Counted from the stretch's first letter, positions 1 to 12,889 are shown. The stretch: DNA of 64,000 bases from Ctenosaura bakeri (GCA_948474755.1 CAOLHI010000355.1:434001-498000), one strand, 5' to 3'. Notes: generated by a model not told the origin, from the letters alone. Numbers and translations: made by a program.

Positions 1-320
1 CCTGTAACCAACCTCAGCCAGCAGACTAGCAACAGTATTTTGGACTTGCTGAAGTTTCCATGACTCTTCAGTCCTGGGGGAAATGTCGATCTTGGATCTG
101 AATTTCACAGATTGATCAGATTATGCAAATAGGCTCACCATTGTACATCAGATCAAAAGATGCATGTTTGAAATTTTGGAAGTAAGTGCTATTTATTCAT
201 GTTAGGATTAGCCCTTCTTAGTATTTTACAGTTTGAGCTGGGTATCTAGCAGTAATCTTGACAATTTTCCCTTTTAGAACAACTCCTGTACTAACCAATG
301 TCTCTTTAATTTTTAATAGA

Positions 321-447
321 TCTAACCTACTTTGAATTTCTCAGGGTGTTTCCAGCTTTGTCTCTTCAGCTGCTTTAAGCATCATTGAGGAAGGATCTAC
401 CATGGTTACTTAAGTCTACTGATTCAAATATACACAGCTTTTCCATC
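321..447 (+). repeat. 127-bp direct repeat, copy 1
   Basis: Begins TCTAACCTACTTTGAATTTC and ends TTTTCCATC. It is almost identical to 1388-1514, same orientation, 1067 bases away; a handful of substitutions separate them (for example CCATGGTTACTTAAG against TCATGGTTACTAAAG). Confidence 0.9.
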
Positions 448-639
448 CTTGTTTTTAAAATAATTATTGTAGGCAATCATCCTTGTCTGTAGTACACATG
501 ACAGTTCTCAGAAAAGACAAGATTTCCCCTGGAAGCTAGAGTAAATGTAACTGCATTAGCAAATTACAAGAACTTGTGGCAAGCAGTTTTTCCCCTTAGG
601 TCATTAGAAGCTACTCTAACGTCAAGAAAGTTGGACCTC

Positions 640-1345
640 TCCAGTTCCCTACCCTCTAAAATTTCACAGATGAAAACTGGGACACACATGCTCAAGCAAC
701 AGTAGAGCCTGGTCAAGATGGCGAAAGTTTTTAATGAGTAAGAACATAACAAACTAGGAAAGGCTGCAGCAGTTTGCTTTTGCCTGGTCCTGTAGGGAAG
801 GCCAAGATTCTGCCCCTGTTTTCTCCTCTCCTCTGTGCTGAGTTGATTGAGTACAAAACTGATTTCTGACTTTGAACTCAGTTTGCAGAAACTGAAATAA
901 GCAGAGGGCAATGGAGGAAAGTGGAGGAAGGGAAAGAGATACTGGCACATTTAAAAAGCAACTAAAGAAGTGGGATTACAGAGTATTTATCAGGACTCTC
1001 CCAGCCAAATTGGGACAGCAGGGGTGTTACCCTAAAAGGTGGGGGACCCTTGATGTCCTCCAGCAGTACCTTCAACTCAGTGCAAAAATGGAGAATTAAT
1101 TAGTTCTAATTAAGAAGGCTGCAAAGGGCAGGGTAACCTAGTGAGATCTTTCCACCAGTATTTACGAGACCCTTGTAGGAAAACCAGCCAAAGACTTGAA
1201 TGTAAATGTGTTTATTGAGGGCAGTTCAAGCATGCATGCACACAAGAGTAAAATAGTCACACACTCACACAAGAGTTAACCGAAAAAAAAGGTAGGAAAT
1301 GTTGACAGCACAGTTCCAGAGGTCTGGGCGATAATTAACAGTCCA
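640..1345. repeat. Interspersed repeat family X, copy 1 (LTR-like, unassigned)
   Basis: Shared landmarks with the copy near 11.7-12.7 kb, in the same order: AAAACTGGGACA, GGCTGCAGCAGTTTGCTTT, CTCCTCTCCT..TGCTGAGTT, a CTGAACTCAGTTT-type block, then GTGGGA..ACAGAG and CCAAACTGGGAC. Repeats of this kind with GTCCCA-type motifs on the - strand resemble LTRs, but no primer-binding site or coding region was recognised. Confidence 0.6.
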
Positions 1346-1387
1346 GAAGAGTAGCGAAGAAACAGCAATGTGGCTTAGACTTAAATG

Positions 1388-1514
1388 TCTAACCTACTTT
1401 GAATTTCTCAGGGTGTTTCCAGCTTTGTCTCTTCAGCTGCTTTAAGCATCATTGAGGAAGAATCTGTCATGGTTACTAAAGTCTACTGATTCAAATATAC
1501 ACAGTTTTTCCATC
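1388..1514 (+). repeat. 127-bp direct repeat, copy 2
   Basis: Partner of 321-447. The block between the copies contains one member of an interspersed repeat found again at about 11.7-12.7 kb, so the duplication may be tied to that insertion. Confidence 0.9.
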
Positions 1515-2089
1515 AGTACTAATAGGAATTCAAAGTGACATAGTGATGTTTATCATCTGATGTACTGCAACTAACTGGTCAAAATGAAGGATTTTTATAC
1601 CCAAAATCTGCCTGCAGAGCATATGTGTGGGTGACTTTCTGGCCAAGTAAACAAAGGAGTTTGCAACAGACATAGTGAGGTCCAGAATTAGTTGATGGTC
1701 TCACTTTTAGGTGACAGGGACTTAATAGATGTCATGATACCTCTGTAATAGTGGACAGGCTTGGGTACAAGGAGGGAAATGTCCAGGTTGATGGGAAGAA
1801 GGTTGAAATCATTAATCACTATTATCTGATAGCAGAGCTGTTACAACCTAGCTTAAGCCAATCACCTCTGCAACTATCTGGTTATTTCCTGACAATGACC
1901 TGGCTATCTGGAGGGGATTTCTGCCCATCTTTGCAGTGCATGTGTTCAGCCAGTGTCCTCTTGTCCAGCTGGACCTTCCAGTCACATCAGGTAATGTTTC
2001 ACCAATTAAATCATATCAAAGTGTGGGAATATACAGCTACTAACAGGGGGATACACTTCAAGTCTTCTCTGTCTTATGATGATCTTTTT

Positions 2090-2255
2090 GTAGAGTTTTC
2101 TTGGCAAGATTTATTCAGAGGAGGTTTGCTGTTGCCTTTTTCTAAGGCTGAGACAGCATGACCTGTTCAAGATCAACCAATTGGTTTTCATAGCTAAATG
2201 GGAATTTGAACCTTGGGCTCCAACATTCAGACCACTATACCATACTTGCTTCCAT
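2090..2255 (-). repeat. Sauria-type tRNA-derived SINE, partial
   Basis: On the - strand the copy reads from a decayed tRNA-like head (GGTTCAAATTCCCATTTAGC) to the TTGCCAAGAAAACTCT block. The BovB-like tail is missing. Same order of blocks as the fuller copies at 59885-60112 and 63545-63772. Confidence 0.65.
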
Positions 2256-2815
2256 CTTCCATTTTTTTTAAAAAACATACTATGGAAATTCCATTAAGAG
2301 CGGAAAATGTGGAGGGCCAATTGTAGTTCAAAACACAACTTTCTAGCCAAGATTGTGATTCTATGTATCCTGGGGATGGTATGAAGGAAGGCAGGAATAA
2401 TATTTGCTCCTCCACTTTATGCAGCAACATATCTTGGGTCAATCTTGTAAATAAGAGGTTAGTAAGTGCATTTGATAGGGCAAGTTTTAATAGAAATAAT
2501 ATATGTTGCATATGTGCTGTGTTTGTACATATGGTACTACTACAATGGGATTAGACAGACTAGCACAGGAGAAATCAGTTAATTAAACAGAGCCGTTAGG
2601 TTCAGAAGCAGGATCACAATCTCTGGTATTAGTTGTTAGAGGACAAGCATTAGCAACAACTATGGCTGTCATGTTTTGCTTGTGGGCTAATTTATGTCTT
2701 TATTTACTATCCCACCCTTCTCCCAGTACTGGGCCCAAGGCAGCTTGCAGAAGCTCCTAGAGTAAGGGTGGGCAACGTGCAGCTCACGGGCCACATGTCA
2801 CTCCTAGGGATGTTT

Positions 2816-3280
2816 TTCATAGAATCACAGAACCATAGAGTTGGAAGAGACCACAAGGGCCATCCAGTCCAGCCCTATATGACAGATCAGGGACTGGAGC
2901 AGTGTCAGAAAACAGAAATGGTTGAAAAGGAGAACCTGTGCACTGCTCTGTTGGGAGCATGAAGGACTTATGGAGGCTCACTTGGGACTGACTGTGCACA
3001 GGCTGCTTGCACAGTCTCTCAGCTGGCTTGGTGCCTCCCCCCCACCCCCGGGCAGCTCACCTTGTAAGCAGCATGTACAGGAAAGCAGCCCCAAACAAGC
3101 TTCTGTAAGCAAGAAGAGCTGATGAAAGAGTGGAATCCCACTGAATGAATAGAACTTGTCTTTAATTTGGAAGCATCAAACTTGTAAGTCATCAGATAAG
3201 GGAGGGATTAAAGGTGAGGGCTTCCTGTACACAATCAAAGCATTCCTGACAAATGACTATCCAGCCTTTAAAACCTCCTT
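2816..3280 (-). mobile_element. CR1 LINE 3' end, split by about 340 bases of other sequence
   Basis: 2816-2878 is the - strand CR1 tail (ATCACAGAACCATAGAGTTG, then GGCCATCCAGTCCAGCCC). The CR1 body resumes at about 3220 (TCCTGTACACAATCAAAGCA ... CCAGCCTTTAAAACCTCC). The 2886-3214 stretch between them is not CR1 and not recognised. Confidence 0.7.
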
Positions 3281-3423
3281 GGACTATGGTGGAGTCTCTT
3301 TGGAAGTTTTTAAGCAGAGGCTGGATGGCCATCTGTTGGGAGTATTTTGATTGTGTATCCTGCATGGCAGGGGGTTGGACAGGATGGCCTTTGTTCCAAC
3401 TATATTATTCTATGATTTTATGA
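3281..3423 (+). mobile_element. CR1 LINE 3' end
   Basis: TGGTGGAGTCTCTTTGGAAG, TTTAAGCAGAGGCTGGATGG, CTGCATGGCAGGGGGTTGGA and the short ATTCTATGA-type terminal repeat are all present, in + orientation. It abuts the - strand CR1 at 3280 head to head. Confidence 0.85.
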
Positions 3424-5400
3424 TGCTGCTAGAAATGTTCAGCTAGATAGAGAGCAAGGAAGAAAAGGGTGAATGGAAGAGGCATAAAGGAAGATGTAAA
3501 AAGACTTTGTCAAAGGGACGTTTCGTTAACTGAGGTATGTCTGTACAAGGGAAGTTATTAGTTAGAATCAGGCACACATTCATGGAGTGGTCATGATCAA
3601 GCTGACATTTGCCTTTTATTCCTAATCAGCAGTATGGGAATCACAATAACAATGACAGTACAAATAACGTCAACAGTAATCTACATTTTACTATTAAATT
3701 AAGGAGCTTTATACCATGTACAACTACGAAGCTGATCACAGCCCACTCCCAACCATGTATAGTCCTTGCACCACCACCACCCCACCAGCAAGGGACTTGA
3801 TCAATCCAGTATTTTCACCATCTGCCAGAGATGTTCATAAACTTTGGAGCTACAGAGTGCAGCATGCAAAGTGCTGACATGGACTGTGTTTGGTTGATTA
3901 TGAATTATGGACAGATTACTGAGAGATGAAGTGTTCTGAATCCTTTAAAGCATTCTCTCTCTCCACTTCGCCCACAGCACCTCCCATTTTGGTGTGTGCT
4001 GGATATATTGGCTGACTCTCTCATCATTTTCAGCCAGCAGGACCATCTGGCTGTGGTCCAACACATTTGGAAGGTGTCAGATTGGGAAAGGCTGACGTGG
4101 ATGTTATATAGATGCTATAGATACAGAGGCTATATAAATGCTAAATATTGTTACATACAGCCCACTTTCCTGAACAGTGAGATGCTCCAGAGCCTCCACT
4201 TAACAGGCTTTGGCTTCTATGACGGGCAGAGATAAGAAACACTTAATGGTGTTTCTGTAGCATTAGGTTTTTTTAAAAATGGAGCTTAGATAGTGGTTGT
4301 CAGTATAGTCACCCCTAGTAGAATAGCAGATCTGCTGTTTATGTGTGAAGTTGCCAGTTGCATAGGGACAGGGGGTCAGGGAGACAGTTTGCCCCAGGTG
4401 GCAATGTTTTTGGAGTGTTCTGCCCCTGAGTGCCCTGGCCATGCCCCCATGCACAGTGGTCACACCCTTCACGCCATAGCCCCCCACACCCCTACGCACT
4501 CCAAGCTCCACCACTGGAGGTTGCCAGAGAGAGATACCTGCACCCAAAAATGCTTTCAGGCTCCACATCTAATTTTTAGTTCTCTGTACTCTTCTGTATC
4601 TGAAGACTGAGCAATACATTAAGGAGAATGTATACCCCATTCAATTAACCTTATAGATTTCCTTAGAGATACTGCCCAGGTGATCAAGCTTGCAAATTAA
4701 GCTTGTGGTTAACATCCAGTGACCAATCACAAAATAAAGCATGCTGAACACAAGATATAGGTAGCGGGAAATTAATATGGTATGACAAACAAATGTCTTT
4801 CACCATCTGAGGAGCACCTCTACAAAAAAAAAAATCATAAACATGTGGTCTAGTCTATAATTTAACCTTCCTTGCCTGCAGTTTCCTCACAGATTCTTCT
4901 TCTTCTACCTTCTTTTAGGGTGAAGGAGAGGGAAAGTAGTCCCCTTTGCAGTTCCAATAGCTTCTCGTACTGAAGAAAGTTATTGAATTATATTTAACCA
5001 TTCTGAGCCATTGACTTCTAATTTCCCTGACTAAAGATGTAGCTGATAGGGTGGATCAAGATGTGGCTGACAGCAATAGAACATTAGGCAGGAGTTCTGA
5101 ATCTTATATTTTTCTGATCAAATCTCAGTCTCATTCAGATGACAAAATAGCAAACCCACAACAATGTTATTAGTGGTGTAAGAGGGAAGAGGAGTTGCCT
5201 CATAGTAAAAGAACCAACTAACTTAGAAATGGCACTGCTGAGCAACATGACATTTCTATTTATCTTGAAACCTTTATTATTTGTAGTAGTATTATTAGTA
5301 TTGTTATACAGTATACGTAATATAATATACATTATGGAGTAAGTTTACTTAATATACATACTTACATACAGATTTATATCATTTTGTCTTCTTTAAACTG
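3424..5400. other. No gene seen; non-coding, probably NINJ2 intron 1 or upstream
   Basis: AT-rich single-copy-like sequence. Open frames here are short and lack recognisable motifs. The GC-richer patch 4320-4560 has paired opposite-strand ORFs, as expected from base composition and not from a gene. Confidence 0.6.
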
Positions 5401-7745
5401 AACGGTTGAATAACTGTCAGAAATTGCTAGTCCTTCCATATGATAATTGATGAAGGACCCTAAACGTTCTCCAAATAATTGTATACACTTTCCCAATAGT
5501 CCTTAAACCTTTTCATAGATTTGTCTTTTAACAATATTGATAACTTTTCAATCTGCATGAGGTCATAAATTCCCAAAAGCCAGTCATCAATTGTTGGTAC
5601 ACCTTCTTTTTTCCATTCTTTGGCATATAGTAGTCTTGCTTTGGTTATCAAGTACAATTTTTTTTTTAAAATTTTGTTTCCTAATATAATCCTCTATCAG
5701 TTCAAACATATTTAACAAATAACATTCTGGTCACATGGGGAAATTTATTTTCAAATTTTTTGTAATTTCCAAATGGATGTTTTTCCAAAAGAGTTTTGCC
5801 TTTTTTGCATTGCCACCAGCAATGAAAAAGGTTCCCTTTTCAATTTTACACTTCCAGCATTTATCATTTTCCCCCTTATATATCTCAGCCAATTTTGCTG
5901 GAGTTAAATGCCACATATAAAACATTTTATAAAAATTTTCTTTAAACCCTTGAGACTTTGTCAATTGTAGGTTTTTCCAGGTCTGTTCCCAGTTTTGTAA
6001 TTGTATTGGGTGGCCAATATATTGTGCCCATTTAATCATGTTATTTTTTACTACTTCTTGTTCTGATTCCCATTTTAATAGTAATCTATACAATTTTGTG
6101 GTTAGATGCCTATTCCCTGAATCTAAAACCAGATCAAATCTGTTTTCAAATTATTAATAATTTCCTCTTTGTTGTCTTGTTTGAATCTAGCATATAGCTG
6201 TGCATATTGATACTAGGAACATTCTTTCTCTTCCGCCAGCAGTTCCTCCCTTTCTTTAAAACTAGGTTGATTTTCCTGGAATTTAAGCACCGTTGTGGTC
6301 TTTTGGTTTCATCATAATGGAAGGCTTCTAGGAGGGGAAACCCAAAGAGGAAGTTTCGGACAGAGTTGATATTTATATTTTAACCAAACTGAAAATAAGT
6401 ATCTCCTTAGAGGATGTTCAAGAAATTCTTTTTGAGATTGCTTTTTCATATACCACATAGGTAGGTGCCAACTGCTTTTCATACCTGCCACTTCAAAGAA
6501 CGGTAATTTGTTATTCTGCAATCTTAACCAATCTATTATCCAAGTGAGGCTATTTGCATAGGCATATAATTTAAGATCCAGTAGTCCAAGGCTGCCTCTT
6601 TCCTTCAAATCAATCAACAAAGTCCATCTGATTCTTGGGTTCTTCCCAGCTCAAATGAAATTTGTCAGGTCTTTCTTCCATTGATTAAATACATCATTAT
6701 TTATTGACAAGGGAATATTTTGAAAAAGGAAATTAATCTTTGGTAGTAATATCATTTTAATTGCTGAGGTTCTCCCTACAAATGACAGTTTAAGTTTATT
6801 TCATGTATCTAAATCATTTTTTCTTTCTTTCCACTTAGGTAAATAATTATTTTTAAATAGATCATGATTATTATTTGCGATCCAAACTCCCAAATATTTA
6901 ATCTTCTTTTCAATTTTAAAATTGGATATCTTTTGCAATTCTTCCACCACACTTGATGATATATTTTTAGTTAACATTGCAGTTTTTTCATGATTTATTT
7001 TGAATCCCACGACCTCTCCAAAATCCTTTAAGATCTGGATTAAAGAATTCATCAAATCTGTGGGGTTTTCCAAAACTACAACCATGTCATCCGTATATGC
7101 CCGTACTTTTAAATTAGTATTTTTTAATTTAAGACCTTTTACACTATCTTCCTATCTTACCTTATTGATCAAGACTTCAATAATCATAATAAAGAGTAAG
7201 GGAGAAAGTGGGCAACCTTGTCTAGTGCCTTTTCTAATTTCACATGACTTAGTCTTCTCTGAATTGATTATTATATGGGCTTCTTGTTCCGAATATATTG
7301 CTTTTATCCACCCCAAAAAGTTATTATCACATTCTATTTTTTGTAAGGTTTGAAACATAAACTGCCAAGAAACATTGTCAAACGCCTTCTCAGCATCAAG
7401 GAAGATCAGAACTAATTTCTAATTTTTATCAAGATTCACAAAGTTGGATTATGTTCCTCAAAATTCTAATATTATCTTTTAATTGTTGATCAGGAAGAAA
7501 ACCAACTTGGTCATCTTTAATCCAATCTTTGAGGACTTTTTTCAGCCTCTCTGCTAAGATTGATGTAAATATTTTATAGTCCGTATTGAGCAGAGAGATT
7601 GGTCTGTAGCTTTGAAGTTGAGTTATATCTTTTCCTCCTTTAGGAATTAAAGTGATATTAGCTGATTTCCATGTTTGGGGTACCTCTCCAGATAAAAGTT
7701 GATTAATAGTATCTCGGAGAGGAAATGAAACCTCTTGAAACCTTT
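5400..7745 (-). mobile_element. LINE-1 ORF2 relic, 5' truncated
   Basis: Reading from 7745 downward, broken frames give L1 reverse transcriptase motifs in order: RQGCPLSPLLF (about 7200), AYTDDM with the YxDD catalytic pair (about 7085-7100), VGFKINHEKT (about 6990) and KYLGVWI (about 6890). The carboxy-terminal part follows: WKCKIEKGTFF near 5840 and a final ORF2 piece ending near 5460. At least five frame breaks or stops separate the pieces, so it is dead. The endonuclease and ORF1 are absent. Confidence 0.92.
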
Positions 7746-7892
7746 TAAGGGCAATTTATTAATCCAACGTGCAACTGAAAGACGAAACTCTCAAGAAAAA
7801 AAAAGGAGAGCTTTCTGTTGAAGATTGTACATTTTTTTGCATAACTTTTGTTGGAGGAGGAGGAGGAGCTATATATATATGCACACATATAC

Positions 7893-8255
7893 ATGGTCAT
7901 CCCTCCACATTTGTTAGGGCTAGGGGCACAGGACCCCTGTGATAGTGGACAAAGCATGAATAATTCTGGGCCTTCCCAATCCATATTTAACACACAAAAA
8001 GTATAATCACCATATTCAACCCACTGTGGATTCCTTTGAGGCATCAGGGTTCCTTCACAAGACAGAACTGGGTGGTTCATTGCTATCTCACACCATTTTT
8101 AATAGGGACTTACAAGCCTCATTTGCAATTTCCCAATCTCATAAGGCTTGCAGTCTGTATTTAAAATGGTGTAGAGAAGCAGCAGAGGCGACAGCAAATA
8201 ATCTGTGAATAATCAAATCCACAAAAGTGTAACCTGCAAATGTGGAGGGCTGGAA
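7893..8255. mobile_element. Non-autonomous Tc1/mariner (Tigger-like) element
   Basis: Ends are inverted: CATCCCTCCACATTTG on the left and CAAATGTGGAGGG on the right. The left end continues GGGCACAGGACCCCTGTGAT, the form seen in pogo/Tigger-type ends, and AATCAAATCCACAAAAGTG precedes the right end. The copy at 24271-24673 shares both halves. Family assignment is from memory. Confidence 0.55.
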
Positions 8256-10640
8256 CAAAATAGAAAAAAATGGAAGTGGAAAAAAGGAACAAAATAGAAC
8301 AGATAAAATACAATGTAATGCATGAGAAGGACGCTCAGAACTTAATTTGGTGAATGTGTTGAGCATCCTCTGTGAGAAACCCTGGCTTTGTCCTCCTCTT
8401 TTAGAGGCTTTTAGAGCCTGAAGCAGGAATCCTGTTACTGACATACAAAGGCATAAGTTGTGTTATGCATGTGGAGTGCTTTTATTGGACATTGTACCAA
8501 TGCCATATCCAGCTGATGGGGATGGACACAGAAGTCCATATGTAGAACATGTACTGATATGCATCAGGTGGGATGTATGTGGTCCAGAATGGGCCACTTC
8601 TTTCATAAAGGGACCTGAGATCCCACTGCAGAGCAGAGAGAGGCCCAGTGCAAAACGCATAACAATGCTCATTGCCTTGCATATTGCAATTGCACAATGG
8701 GGTGTCCGCTATGTGCACTTAGCAGTGATCCTCATATCTTGCACTGCAGTGGCATCCAGTGTAAGGATTATATAGTGGAAGCAGAACATAACTTTGCTAG
8801 TGGTTGCACTATGCTGTGACAATATAAGATCCTGGCCTATAATTCCCAGAATCTCTGCGAAAAGGTAGATACCATTAAATCCTCTTTGGTTTGCATAGGT
8901 GGAAAAATTTTGACTGTGAGGTAAGCAAGGAATAAAATACAGATATCACCAATGGGAATGTGTGTGTGTGCGTGTTTTGTGGAGAGGAGGAAAAACAAGA
9001 GTTATGGAAGGTTGCACTGGGTGTCCACTTGAACTGTCAGGCAAACTCCCAGTATCCAAATGACAGCTGAAAAGCAGAATCTTGTTTCAATGTCAGTGAA
9101 AGGGTAAGAGGGGAAGAGAGTGAGAGAGGGGGTGCATTCACAGGAAACCTTCTCCCTCTGAGACTCTTTGCAAGGCCTGCTGTCCTTGCTCAAGAACAGT
9201 TGGTGTTACCTCCTGTGAGCCACAGCAAGGAGATAAGTTAGTCTCAAATATCTGAGGTGAAAAGCATGCAGTCTCATTCTTTACTCAGTCAGAGGTTTCC
9301 ATTTAATCTGCCTTTTCACAGTGTGAATTGTGAAGTGTATATGTGGTGGAATGCCCAGAGTTTGGAATGAACAGGTTAGAAATAGCTCTAAATAACAAGA
9401 CTACAACATCTCTGGATTGCTTTCACTAGAAAACTAACCTGGTGCATGCTGTCTATAATTTTCAAGTCTTTACAAAAAATTTTTTTAAAAAACCTGTTGT
9501 TCAATGTTAGTTTTAGAATTGATCCATTGGCTTTTATCAACTGCTAGCTGCCTTGAAGCAGTTTTACATTACAAGACCAGGAAAATGTTATATGAAGAAA
9601 CAAATAAAGAGCAGGGGGAGAAAATACTCAGTTTTATCTAATAGTGGAGTATTTCTATCAAATTGTACAGATAGTATAGTAGATGTAGAGCTCTTTTGCA
9701 AAAGATAGGGTACATTTCTATGAAAGAAAACAAGAAGTACTAATGTTGATGGAATGTGTTGAACCTTTAACTACCGCTGGAGCATAAATTTGAGTAGTGT
9801 CTATTGTTACCTAATAGAAAGTAAGCTACTCTGGCACTGGGTTTTCAGTGTGACAGAAGTCAAAGATACCAATCTGTGTATGTGTGTGTGTGTATTTATA
9901 GTTATTATGCAAATACACATGTGGAAGACAAGATACTGGTGTGTCTTGGATGGGACTACAGCAACTGAGTCCCCTGAAAGGTCTTCCTCATTCTTCACAG
10001 CACATGGGCCCTTTCTGCAGCTTACCTTCCTGTGATGGCATCCGGTGGTGATCCTCGTGATGACTCTGCTGGGAAAGGAGCACGACGGCAGCGGTCCCCT
10101 CTGAATGGGACCAGCTTCTTATGGAAGGGAGCATGATGGACATGCCACTTCCTTCTCCAGCGCAGCCAGGTACTTTCCCAGGCTGCGCTGGGGCAGGAAG
10201 TCATGCTTCCTGCCCTTCCACAGGACAGGTAAGTGTGGGATGGTGGCGTGACCATGTGTCATTGAGAGGGAAAATCCGTCAATGATTTAACCCACAATCA
10301 TGCCGTCTGGGGACAGGAGAAGGATGGGACTGCAACAACGTCATGCAGAAGCATTGTTGTGGTCCTGTCCTTCTCCCACCCCCATGACAGAATGGGAGGG
10401 TGCTGTGAAAACTGCCATGGTGTATGCTTTACAAAACAATATTAGGAGGAGTTATCTTCTCATCACCTTGAAAGTAAGAGCATATATTCTCTACTAGACT
10501 ATTCTGAGGCAGGCCATGATAATACAACCCTGGATCTCATAGCTGTGCTCACTGAGTTGTGAAACCCTGGAAATTATTGGGATTTGAGGATGCCTGTCTA
10601 GATAAGATATATTTGTTTGTTCAGGCTTTTCCTTAATTCT
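8256..10640. other. No gene seen; TG repeat and short palindrome only
   Basis: Contains a short (TG)n run (9879-9893) and, from 10007, an isolated GGCCCTTTCTGCAG that looks like one end of the GGCC-type TIR elements found elsewhere, without a partner. Around 10157-10191, CCAGCGCAGCC and GGCTGCGCTGG form a small stem. Opposing ORFs here are not convincing. Confidence 0.5.
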
Positions 10641-10785
10641 TGTTTTTGGCTTTTATACTTTTTATATATTGTTTTAAGTCCACTGTTATGTTGTACACCA
10701 CTTGGATTCATTTTTTTTATAAATTTTTTGCTTCACAACCTAGGAAGTTATGCTAGGTACATAAAATAAATACATAAAGTGAGAA
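10640..10785 (+). repeat. Possible L2-like LINE/SINE 3' tail
   Basis: Shows the AT-rich run, then TGTTGTACACCACTTGG (a decayed form of the TTGTAAGCCGCC block) and ends ATAAAATAAATACATAAA. Weak but consistent with the clearer L2-like tail ending near 61808. Confidence 0.35.
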
Positions 10786-11734
10786 ATACACACTGCAAAA
10801 TGTGCAGAATTAGGATTTCAGATTAAAAATGCCTGGATATAATCTGAGCCACAGTTATACTGAGGCAGACCAGTGGTTTGGCTAGTCTTCTATTGCCCAG
10901 TCCTAGAATTATTTTCTTTTTAGACTTTGTCTCCCTGAATCTCACAGTATGTGGGAGTGAAGTCCCAATAGGTACTTTTCCCCCAGCTTTGTCCACTCCA
11001 AATGGCTCTCCAAATTCTCAGGCAACAGTGGCCTCTCCTAGTTGACTTTCCTGACATTGTTTTAACAAGAAATGCCAGGATTGAGTTTGGAACCTTCTAC
11101 AGGCAAAGCATGTGCTCTGCCCCAGAACATCTGAGAGATTTCCCCCAAAGGGGTTAAGCACATGTTTAATTTTCCTGCTGAGCTCAGCTGAATGTACAAG
11201 CCCTTAATTCTGGCTCAACTGCACCTGTTGTGTTTGTGAGAGCATACTGTATCATTACAGGCTATAGCACTGGCTTCTAGAAATGTGCAAATGTAAATTT
11301 AAAAGGAATCTGAATTGGTGTTAAAATGTTGAGATAGTTTTCCCCCTCTGCCAACGTTGTTCACAACAGTATCTAGAACATTAATCTTCACATGCTTTTG
11401 TACACACCCATCCCCTCCTAGGTCGTGCTGTAACCCAACACACTGAATACTAGGTTCTTGGAGAGTGTCAGTGTTCTGTTTTTAATAGCCATGGCTGACC
11501 CAGGTCAGTTTCAGGTCAGCCAAGAGGCAATGCATGACAGCCGCTTGGAGCTTATATCCTGGCAAGTTAGTGATCTCTTTAGCAGAGAAGGATGAGAAAT
11601 GAGAGCTGACACAGAAAGACACCATCTTCTTTCAGTTCTTCCTTTGGCTTATTTATAATTGTCTGAGTTGTTGAAGAACCAATAAATTTGACTTCAGTTT
11701 AGGCCTACTGCTTTTGCAGCGAAGTGAACTGTCA

Positions 11735-12660
11735 TACTCTGCAGGTAAAAACTGGGACATATATGGCCAAGGAACATCAGAGGGTAGTCAAGATTGCAAA
11801 AATTACTAATAAGGAAAAATAGACAAGCTAGGAGAGGCTGCAGCAGTTTGCTTTGGCCTGAGCTTACTGTCCATGCCTGGTCTGATCTGGAAGCCAGGAG
11901 AAGCTGATAATACAGGTCAAGAAGCTCAGGTAGTTAAACATTTAGTCAGTTTATTTTAGGAAGAAAACAACCTTACAGATGAGAAGTAAGTAACAATTCC
12001 AGCAATGTGCATAAATCAACAGCAGGCAGTATAAACACAGGTCAAATGGTAGAATAACAGGCAAGGGAAGCAAACAGAAGCACATACGGGAGAAATGGTC
12101 AGTTGATTGCTGGCAAAGGCTAGATGGGAGAGGCTCAGTTCTTACAGGCTCCAGGGTCAGCGCAGCTGGTGTCTGATTAATTGGTGCTTGACATAAATTT
12201 GCTGGGAGCGACGCAGGAGACCCTTTTGGTGCTTACACTGGATGAACGATCATTCTCTGTGTCAATGAGCAGGGCTCCCTGCTGGGGCTGACGCTTCCGT
12301 CCCTGGGGTGGGTGGTGGTACTATCTGTTCTGCAGGTTCTGCTGTAGCAGTCTCTGTGCCAGGGCTCAGAGCAGGTTCTGCTGCCTCAGGCTCTGAGTCT
12401 AGATACAGGAAGCCCATGACACCTGTTGAGAAAGATAAATTTCCACCCTTTCCTGTCCTCTCCTCCATGCTGAGTTAACTGAGCACAAACAACTTTTGCA
12501 CTCTGAACTCAGTTTCCAGCAGTGGAAGTAAGGTAAGGATGAAGGGGTAAAGTAGGAGGAAAAGAGAAAAAGTGGGACATTTCAATAGCAGTTGAAAAGG
12601 TGGGACAACAGAGGATTAATGTAGACTGTCCCTGCCAAACTGGGACTTTTTAAGGGGTAT
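11735..12660. repeat. Interspersed repeat family X, copy 2, with internal extra segment
   Basis: Aligns in order with 640-1040. Between GCAGTTTGCTTT and CCTTTCCTGTCCTC it carries about 550 extra bases (roughly 11880-12430), which include a GC-richer stretch (12280-12420). On the - strand that stretch gives a 68-codon open frame rich in Glu, Pro and Ala (12262-12468); low-complexity, not recognised. Confidence 0.55.
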
Positions 12661-12889
12661 AGCAATCACCTCCTCAGTTTTGAGGAAACCAATACATAGC
12701 ACATGTCCTACTTCTAAGTTCTCATTTACCTGTTAAAATTAGAGTCACAAGCTTGTGCATGAAGCTTGCATGAAACAGGTCAGATAGACATCTCACCTGA
12801 TCCTGTCATTTGTATTAAAAACACATTTCTATCTTTAACCATCTCTGGGCTCGCTTTAAAGTGCTGCTATTGATTCCTATGACTTTAAA

